A stretch of DNA of 64,000 nt from Dendrobium chrysotoxum (taxonomy: Eukaryota; Streptophyta; Magnoliopsida; Asparagales; Orchidaceae): NCBI GenBank assembly GCA_019925795.1, contig CM034300.1, positions 30,305,591-30,369,590 on the forward strand, given 5' to 3'. This document shows, in pieces, positions 56,838 to 64,000 of this stretch (the first letter of the stretch is position 1; each line of letters starts with the position of its first letter). The translations under genes and the position numbers were made by a program. The notes under the pieces were generated by a model, which saw nothing but the letters and a program-made list of their open reading frames with translations, made no database searches and was not told the DNA's origin.

Positions 56838-58924
56838 GCTTGAATGTCTATGACACCTAATTTTGTTCTCAAGGTACTAAAGGTGTCATAAGCTAATGGT
56901 TTTGTGAAAATATCAGGCAATTGATCTCCAGTAGCAATGTGGTGCAGTTCAATATCTCCTTTGGCTGCATGATCTCTTATGAAGTGATGTTTAATGTCTA
57001 TATGCTTTATTTGTGAGTGCTGAATTGGATTTTTAGATATGCAAATTGTACTAGTGTTATCACATATTATTGGGATGGTTCTTATAGGTAGTCCAAGATC
57101 TAAAAGTTGTTCGTTTAACCAAAGGACTTGTACAACACAGCTTCCGATCGCTATATATTTTGCTTCAGCTATTGAGAGGGCTACCGAATTCTATTTTCTA
57201 CTGTACCATGAAACTAATGATTGTCCAATGAATTGATAGGTACCAGATGTGCTTTTTCTATCTACCCTACATCCTATAAAGTCTGAATCTGAGTACCCTA
57301 AGATTTTGAACATAGTGCTGTGTCTAGGATACCAAATTCCTAAGTTTGGGGTACCTAGTAGATATCTAAGAATTCTTTTTACAGTAGTCATGTGAGATTC
57401 TTTTAGATCCGCTTGAAATCGAGCACAGATACAAACACTAAACATTATATCAGGTCTACTGGCAGTTAAGTAGAGAAGTGATCCAATTATTCCCCTATAT
57501 TTCTTCTGATCTATTGACTTTCCATTTGAATCTTTGTCTAATTGAATGTTAGAGCTCATGGGAGTATTCATGGCCTTAGCATTTTCCATTTCATACTTTT
57601 TAAGAATATCTTTGATGTACTTAGATTGGCTAAGGAATGTTCCACCTTCCATCTGTCTTACACTAAACCCAAGGAAGTAATTAAGTTCTCCCATCTTACT
57701 CATTTCAAACTCATCACTCATTATTTTTGAAAATTCATCACATAAGTTTTTCTCTAAAGATCCGAATAAGATGTCATCTACATAGATCTAAACAATGAGT
57801 ATCTCATCTCCTATCTTTTTCAAGAATAAGGTGGTGTCCACACTACCCTTAATAAAGCCTCTATCTAGTAGGAATGTACTAAGTCTTTCATACTAGGCTC
57901 TTGGTGCTTGCTTTAGTCCATATAGTGCCTTTTTCAACTTAAACACATGATTTGGAAATTGTGAGTTTTCAAATCCTGGGTGTTGTTCAACATAGACATC
58001 CTCTTTGATTACCCCATTTAGGAACGCACTCTTAACATCCATTTGATATAATTTGAAACCCTTGAAGCAAGCAAAAGCTAAGAGTACTCTAATGGCTTCT
58101 AGTCTGGCCACTGGTGTAAAGGTTTCCTCAAAATCTATTCCCTCAATTTGGTTGTACCCCTTTGCTACTAATCTAGCCTTATTTCTCACTACTATGCCAG
58201 AGTCATTCATCTTATTTTTAAAGACCCACTTAGTTCCAACCACACTTTATTCTTTAGGTCTCTTGACTAATTCCCATACATCATTCCTAACAAATTGGTT
58301 CAACTCTTCTTGCATTGCTAGGATCCAGAATTCATCTCCTAATGCTTGATCTATATTTGTGGGTTCAATCATAGAGATAAATGCAGAATGACTAACCTCT
58401 TTCCTAAGTCCATGCCTAGTTTTTACACCTTCTGATGGGTCTCCTAAGATCAGTTCTTTAGGATGACTAGAAGAATATTTTCAATCTCTAGGCAATTGCT
58501 CCTGAGGTTTTGCTCTAGTTTCTATGGCAATGGTTTCTACTCCCTGAATAATCTCAACTTCTTCTTCTTCATAATTAGATTCATAGATCTTGTTGGATTC
58601 ATCAAATACCACATGGGTAAACTCTTCTCCTACCAGGGTCCTCTTATTAAAGATTCTATAGGCTTTACCTACAGATGAGTAGCCTAAGAAAATCCCTTCA
58701 TCAGATTTAAGATCGAACTTTCCTAAGGGTGACTTGCCATTGATTAAGATGAAACATTTGCATCCAAAAACATATAAGTGGGAAAGATTGGGTGTCCTAC
58801 CCTTAAGCAATACATAGGGTGTCTTATTAAGTTTGAATCTTATATTTACCCTATTTAGAACATAGCAAGCAGTATTCACTGCTTCTACCCAAAAATATCT
58901 AGGAAGAGTGTATTCAGCTAACAT
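56838..58924 (-). pseudogene. pol: copia pol: integrase C-terminal part, RT, RNase H (element D)
   Basis: The frame 58924-58481 is the integrase C-terminal part (MLAEYTLPRYFWVEAVNTACYVLNRVNI, FGCKCFILINGKSPLGKFD). RT follows at 58243-57893 ([42 protein letters not shown]) and continues past a stop to an intact YVDD near 57770, preceded by a Gln-to-stop change. 57721-57191 carries the end of RT and start of RNase H (MGELNYFLGFSVRQ, NTPMSSNIQ, SRPDIMFSV, KRILRYLLGTPNLGIWYPRH). RNase H runs to about 56838 and its usual stop is lost, giving a short extension. Confidence 0.92.
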
Positions 58925-59885
58925 TGCCCTAGCAGCTTCAACTAAAGTTCTATTCTTTCTTTCTGCTATTCCATTTTGCTGAGGAGTCCTAGGGGCAGAG
59001 AAATCATGTTCTATTCCTATCTCTTGACAAAACGATTCAAACTTATCATTCTCAAATTCTCCACCGTGATCACTATGGATTATCGTAATTTAACATCCTA
59101 ATTTTCTTTGAATCGAAGTGGAGAAAGTTCTAAACTTTTCAAATGACTCACTCTTATGTGCTAAGAATTTTACTAAAGTAAACCTAGAGTAGTCATCCAC
59201 TATCACAAATCTATAAGATTTCCCTCCTAGGCTAACAGTACTAACAGGTCCAAATAGGTCCATGTGTAGAATTTCTAGTGGCCTAGTGGTGCTGATATCC
59301 TTAATTGAATGAAATAAAGATTTCACTTATTTTACTAATTGGTAGGCATCACATAGATGGTCCTTAGTAAAGTCTAACTTAGGTATGCCTCTAAGTAGGT
59401 ATTTCTGAGTGATGTTCCTAAGTGTTTTCATGCTAGCATGACATAGTCTCCTATGCAATAGCCAAGAGTCATCAGCTATTATTTTCAGACACAAAGAGTT
59501 TGAGTTTTCAATACAGTTTAAGTCTAACATATAGACATTATTTATGTGTTTTCCTTCTAACACAAGTGTACCATTTAAGCTAATCATGCATTTGTTAGAA
59601 AGAAACTTTATGTCAAAGCCCTTGTCACATAGTTGACTAATACTTAAAAGATATGCTTAAAACCATCAACTAAAAGTACATTTTCAATTACCAAATTCTT
59701 AGAGTTTCAAATGATACCTGAGCCCACCACTTTTCTGGTGGTGTTGTCTCCCAAAGTCACCTTACCTCCTGACCTGGCCTCCAGTGTCACGAACTGCTTC
59801 ATGTCTCCAGTCATGTGTCTCGAGCAGCCACTGTCCAGGTACCACATGCTCTCATTAGGTCTTTTATGAGAGCATCACTACAATT
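58925..59885 (-). pseudogene. pol: copia pol: protease and integrase core (element D)
   Basis: MWYLDSGCSRHMTGDMKQF (protease DSG) is near 59845, with LGDNTTRKVVGSGII. GAG-pre-integrase lies at 59587-59327 (LLHRRLCHASMKTLRN, CDAYQLVK with one Cys changed to Tyr). The integrase core at 59326-59090 keeps the first Asp (HMDLFGPVST) and VDDYSRFTLVKFLAHKSE; the second Asp block is near 59070 and the Glu region near 58975. Stops separate these frames. Confidence 0.9.
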
Positions 59886-61706
59886 TCAATCACAGGTTAG
59901 TTTTAGGAACCCAAGTGAGTTTGGGTTCCACCTTATGCTTGTATGGATGAATGTATGCATGTTATGCTGTGATGAATGCAGCTTAGGTCTCCACACTAGA
60001 TGTGTCCTATGGTGAATTGTGCACGTGCGGGCTATGTGACCTAGCATGCCACAAGAATAACACCTAACACCGGGAAATGGATTCACTAATCTACGGGGGT
60101 GATAGTGCCTATTTCTGGGTTTGGATGATGCATGCTGTGCTAGTTTTGAATGAGATGATTCACATGGTGGAAGCTTATAAAACTCAGTAAACGTGGGAGG
60201 TGTTTTATTATTTTCAAATGCATGAAGTTTTTCATTTAGAAATTTATTCTCTTGGTTAAGACTTGAAATTTCAAATCTCAATACATGCTCACTTCTATCT
60301 AGTTCATCTGCAAGTTCTTCTAATTTCTTAAATGCATTCTCTAGTTCAACATGTGATGATTTCAAGGTATTGTATGTAGTAGTTAATTCAATATGCTTCT
60401 TGTTTAATGCATCATATTCATCAAGCAGGAATATGTGATCTCTATCCAAGTTAGAAAAATCTTTAACTACACTAGCATGCTCCTTTTATAAAGTACTAAA
60501 CTAAGTATAAAGGCTAACATACTTTTTTTTTAACTTTCTATACGAGTCATGAATTATTTCAGAAATAATCAATAGCTCATCATAAGAAAGTTGACATACC
60601 TCATCTTGATCTGATTGATCAAGATTATCATTAGTCATAAGACATAAATTTGTTACCTCCTACTCTGCTTCTTCTTCTGATGATTCTGAGGCAGAGTCGG
60701 CCCAAAACGCTTTTTGTGTCTTAGATTTTCCCTTCCTGAACTTTAACCTTTCCTCGCCCTTTTCCTTGGTTTGATGAGTCTTAATGTTGGGGCAATTAGC
60801 TTAGAGATGACCGGGTTTCCTGCACTCAAAGTAAATTATGTCAGATGCAACTTTAGTATTCTTTGAGCTTTTATCTTTGTTCCAATTGCTTTGATGACAG
60901 CATTGCTTTCGTTTTAGAAAAATTTTGAACTGACGAGTCATCAAGGCTATGTCATCATCTTCCTCCGCTGCAGAACTGTCACTTTCAAAATTATTTGCTT
61001 TTAAAGCCACCATTCGCTCCTTCTTCTTTTTATCTGCATCACTTTGTCGTTGACTCACTCCTTGCTCGTAGGCAATGTGTGACCCAAGCAAATTGTCAAT
61101 TGAATAAATATTTAGATCTTTCGACTCAGTTATTACAGTAATTTTTGCATCATACGAGCTAGGCAAACATCATAATATTTTGTTCACTTTTTTTGAGTTA
61201 GACAACTCTCTCTGTAAAGCATGCAAGGATGTCACTATCTGGGTGAATCTAGTGTACACTTCAGAGATAGTTTCACTAGGTTTCCATCGGAATAGTTCAT
61301 AATCATGTAGCAGTATGTTCAACCTAGATTGTTTGACCTTACTAGTTCTTTTGTATGTGATACACAGTTTATCCCAAATTTACTTACTAGTAGTACAGGT
61401 AGACACTCGCATATAGTCTTCTAATTTTAATGCACAAAACAAACAATTTAAGCATTTAGCATTTAACTGTGAAAATTCTCTATCCTCATTGCTCCATTCA
61501 TTAAAAGCTACTTCAGTTTTAACTCCATTCAACATACGAAAAGGTGCAGAATAACCTTCTTGAACTAACATCCACATGCGATAGTCTAGAGACTGTAAAA
61601 ATGTAGACATACATATTTTCCAGAAATCAAATGGTATATTGTCAAATAAAGGTGGACGGGTTATGGAATAACCCTCCGCAGTGTTACGGTTACCAAAATG
61701 TGTCAT
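59886..61706 (-). pseudogene. gag: copia gag with two zinc knuckles and coiled coil (element D)
   Basis: MTHFGNRNTAEGYSITRPPLF at 61706 is the intact N-terminus, then the capsid domain to a stop at 61380 and on through CLPSSYDAKITVITESKDL (61166). The first knuckle (FECRKPGHL then a stop) is near 60800, with its first Cys changed to Tyr. The coiled coil spans about 60600-60200. The second knuckle CYSCGMLGHIARTC is perfect near 60060-60020. Only a handful of nonsense changes separate it from an open gag. Confidence 0.92.
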
Positions 61707-61751
61707 GGATCTTATGTTTCTAGGTTTTTTAAAACACTATTTTGAAACCCT

Positions 61752-61763
61752 GCTCTGATACCT
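61752..61763 (-). other. Primer-binding site (initiator Met tRNA), element D
   Basis: The minus strand reads AGGTATCAGAGC, 11 of 12 matching the Met-tRNA site, two bases from the LTR end at 61766. Confidence 0.9.
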
Positions 61764-61765
61764 CT

Positions 61766-63582
61766 TAAAAATACGAGATGCGCCAAGAGGGGGGGGGGGG
61801 GGTGAATTGGTATTTTAAAAATTTAAACCTAAACAGGAGTTCTAATTTTTTTTGTATTTTTAAAATAGCAGCTTAGCAATTTAAATGTGGAAGCTAGTAG
61901 TTCGTTCACAACAACGATATTGGTGACATAATTGTAAATTTCACAATACAAGATCAAGTTCAGAATTTTTCACCAAGTAATTAAAACAGTAAATAAAATG
62001 CGTGAAAATTAAAGAGCAGTAAAAATGGAAAAAGCACACCAGAGATTTTTATAGTGGTTCGGTCACTTGACCTACGTCCACTCCCCAGAGTCCTCCACTC
62101 CGGGATTTGCACTACTAAAAGTTGACTCTCCTTTTGCTCCCATAGCAAGGTAGAGAAGCCTTTACAAGACTCACTTTCACCTTCCTCGGTGTGGCGGAAT
62201 ACCAAATGCTATGTCACCCTCCTGGTGACGGTAGCGGACCTTCTCCTTTTTCTCACTCTTGGAGATGGCAGAGTACCTTGATGAAGTTGATCTTGAAGCC
62301 TCTCTTCCCAAGAGAACTTTCCCAAGACTCCCCAAGGCCACAATAGGAGCAAAACATGCAGCTAGCTTGGAGCCACCGTGTGATCCCCTCACACTCCTCC
62401 CTCACAGTCAAGCTCACCTTCACCTTCCTCTCACAAACCCTAGATCTCTTCCAAAGAAAGCTTCTCTCTCAAGATTCCCTTCCTCTCTCAATGCTTCTCA
62501 CAACAGCAAGCCAGACCAACTACTCTCTATTGAAAAATTAAAGTTCTTTTAAATTAGGCTTCAGAAAACCGTAAAAATTTCAACTTTTTCATCTCTGTTC
62601 GTACAGTACGATATAACATCATACAATACGATCAGTTCAAAGACAGCTTCGTCAAGTACGAGCACAGATGAACAGTTCATAAATTCTACGGATATCATAC
62701 TGTATGATATGTAGATCATACAGGTCGATCATGTTATTTTCAACTGTTCGTATAGGATGGTCTGCGGGATGATCTCTTGGACGAGCAAATTCATCTATGA
62801 CTATCATCCAGTACAGCACTATTTGTATAGTATAATTAGTTCATTTTCATGACATCGTCCAGTATGATATGAATATCATCCGGGATGAATAGAACAAAAA
62901 CCTTGGTTTCATCTGATACGATCAAAGGGATGAATGAAATCATCTATGACTATCATACAGTTCGATATTACATCATACAGTACGATCAAATTTAATTAAG
63001 AAACCTAAATTTTATTTCCTGATTACGGGAGATAATTTTGGTAAGTATTCAAATAATCATACAGTACGATATAGATCGTACAGTATGAATAGTTCAGAAT
63101 ATCAAAATTATAAACCTATCAAACTTATTCTGGCGGCTAGAGTTTTTCAATTGAACCTCATCGTACAGTACGATGACAATCGTACCGTACGTTTAGTTCA
63201 CAGAACTAATCATCCAGAATTAGTCGTTAGCCTGAGTATTAATTACCAATAGTACAATATGATTCAAAATCATACAACATGATCCATTTTTTTTAAAAAA
63301 ATTTTTGACTTAAAAAAAATCTCCCTCTGTGTGTGTGCATGATTGCTGCTTTTACATACATGCTTTTGTGGCAGACTCAAGAAAATAAAAATACAGGTTT
63401 TTGAATACCCTATTCTACCCAGTTTGAGTCTCTTGCAATCTTGAACAGTGTGTATCTGACCTGAAATGTTAGTGCTCATAGACAAAGATAAACATTTATA
63501 ATCTTAAAGAAAGTCCATATAAATTCAGTAAGTATTAGTTGTCACCATCAAAATTAAGTGCTCGGGATCCTGGATTTCAACA
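61766..63582 (-). repeat. 5' LTR of element D (family 2)
   Basis: It is 1817 bp, starting TGTTGAAATCCAGGATCC at 63582 (as in S2) and ending CGTATTTTTA at 61766. The palindrome array spans about 63275-62595, hairpins about 62275-62085 (fully paired GTCACC/GGTGAC, loop AGGAG, at 62213-62229) and the poly-C tract is about 13 G on the plus strand near 61789-61802. Confidence 0.95.
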
Positions 63583-63962
63583 TATTTTAATTCTCCTATT
63601 TTATACTAATCGTACCGGATGCTGTGGGGGCAAAATGAGAGACACTACTTTTAGTGCAATACCTGGAAAGGTGGTTTTCAGGGAGTCGACATAGGTCAAG
63701 TTGATTGAACCACTATAAATCTGGTATATTCTTTTTGGTTACTTTTTCTGCATTTGATTTCTACATTTTTCTATGTATTGATCTGTGTTTGAAATCACTG
63801 AGATTTTCATTATCGTGAAACTAATCAGCTTCTATATCAAGGGGTTTTTAATTTCTCATTTTAATTAAAGAATTTTTAAAATAACCAATTCACCCCCCCC
63901 CCCCCCTCTTAGTTAGCCTCGGTAATAGTTCTTTAGGGTATAACAGCCCTCACGAACTTTCA

Positions 63963-64000
63963 AACTCTATATCATTTGCACACAATAAAATTTTTTTCCC
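63963..64000. other. Flank to the right of element E
   Basis: Only 38 bases follow the end of E's LTR; nothing recognisable. Confidence 0.5.

Larger units (their letters stand above)
52935..63582 (-). mobile_element. Element D: full-length family-2 Sirevirus-type element, TSD TATTT
   Basis: TSD copies TATTT are at 52930-52934 and 63583-63587. On the minus strand: 5' LTR (63582-61766), primer site, gag (61706-about 59890), pol (about 59885-56838), internal array, TATA box, 3' ORF (56170-55089), two purine tracts and 3' LTR (54766-52935). Total 10,648 bp with no nested insert. The two LTRs differ at roughly one base in 20-25 over the first 340 bp compared by eye, mostly transitions. Confidence 0.97.
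45456..63962 (+). repeat. 3' LTR of element E, split by a LINE and element D
   Basis: The pieces are 45456-45868, 52854-52934 and 63588-63962. It starts TGTTACAAATCTTGG after the purine tract and ends CACGAACTTTCA. After removing both insertions only about 870 bp remain. The sequence jumps from an early palindrome (ATCGTACCGGATG, near 63610) to the TGCTGTGGGGGCAAAA leader unit, so about 0.8 kb of U3, TATA box and first hairpins are deleted. The last part keeps the ...ACCAATTCAC poly-C, TCTTAGTTAGCCTCGG end. Confidence 0.85.

Overview
The window looks like the retrotransposon-packed intergenic DNA of a flowering plant. It is A+T-rich and I see no host gene, tRNA or rRNA. Almost all of it is Ty1/copia retrotransposons of one lineage. 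The long LTRs (about 1.6-2.0 kb), a long gag with two zinc knuckles around a coiled coil, a Met-tRNA primer site two bases from the LTR, duplicated purine tracts and an extra 3' ORF between pol and the 3' LTR all fit the Sirevirus (SIRE/Maximus) group. One L1-type LINE is also present. Every coding region is broken by stops or frameshifts.

Layout, left to right. Element A (+, 1-4147) is the 3' part of an element, with RT, RNase H and a cut 3' LTR. Element B (-, 4148-15703) sits in A's LTR, lacks its 5' end and is itself split by solo LTR S1 (+, 12206-13906, TSD GTCTT). An unrecognised stretch follows (15704-17752). Element C (+, 17753-28743) is nearly full length and very decayed. After another unrecognised stretch (28744-29687) comes an LTR fragment G (-, 29688-31015). 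Element E (+) is scattered over 31016-31707, 43854-45868, 52854-52934 and 63588-63962. It was interrupted by full-length element F (-, 31708-43848, TSD ATAAC; carrying solo LTR S2, 36278-38254, TSD TGTTG), by a LINE (+, 45869-52844, TSD TAAACTGAT) and by full-length element D (-, 52935-63582, TSD TATTT).

There are two LTR subfamilies. Family 1 (A, B, E, F, G, S1) carries palindromes built on TCGTCC/GGACGA. Family 2 (C, D, S2) carries TCGTAC/GTACGA.

The most interesting signal is non-coding. First, the U3 half of each LTR is an array of 15-bp palindromes (7+1+7) in pairs whose centres lie about two helical turns apart (exactly 21 bp in all seven pairs of S1), with pairs recurring about every 106 bp. 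Second, the same paired array, of the matching subfamily type, recurs inside the element just upstream of a conserved TATA box 73-79 bp before the 3' ORF. This suggests a second, internal promoter sharing its binding protein with the LTR, a layout like the two-promoter circuit of foamy viruses. Third, downstream of the LTR TATA box the leader holds a tandem set of short hairpins whose loops stay AGGAG or close to it while the stems change by compensating substitutions. This resembles a packaging signal for the Gag zinc knuckles. General LTR palindromes, duplicated purine tracts and env-position ORFs are already known in Sireviruses; the pair geometry, its reuse at an internal promoter and the covarying hairpins are what I consider new. 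All readings were made by eye.
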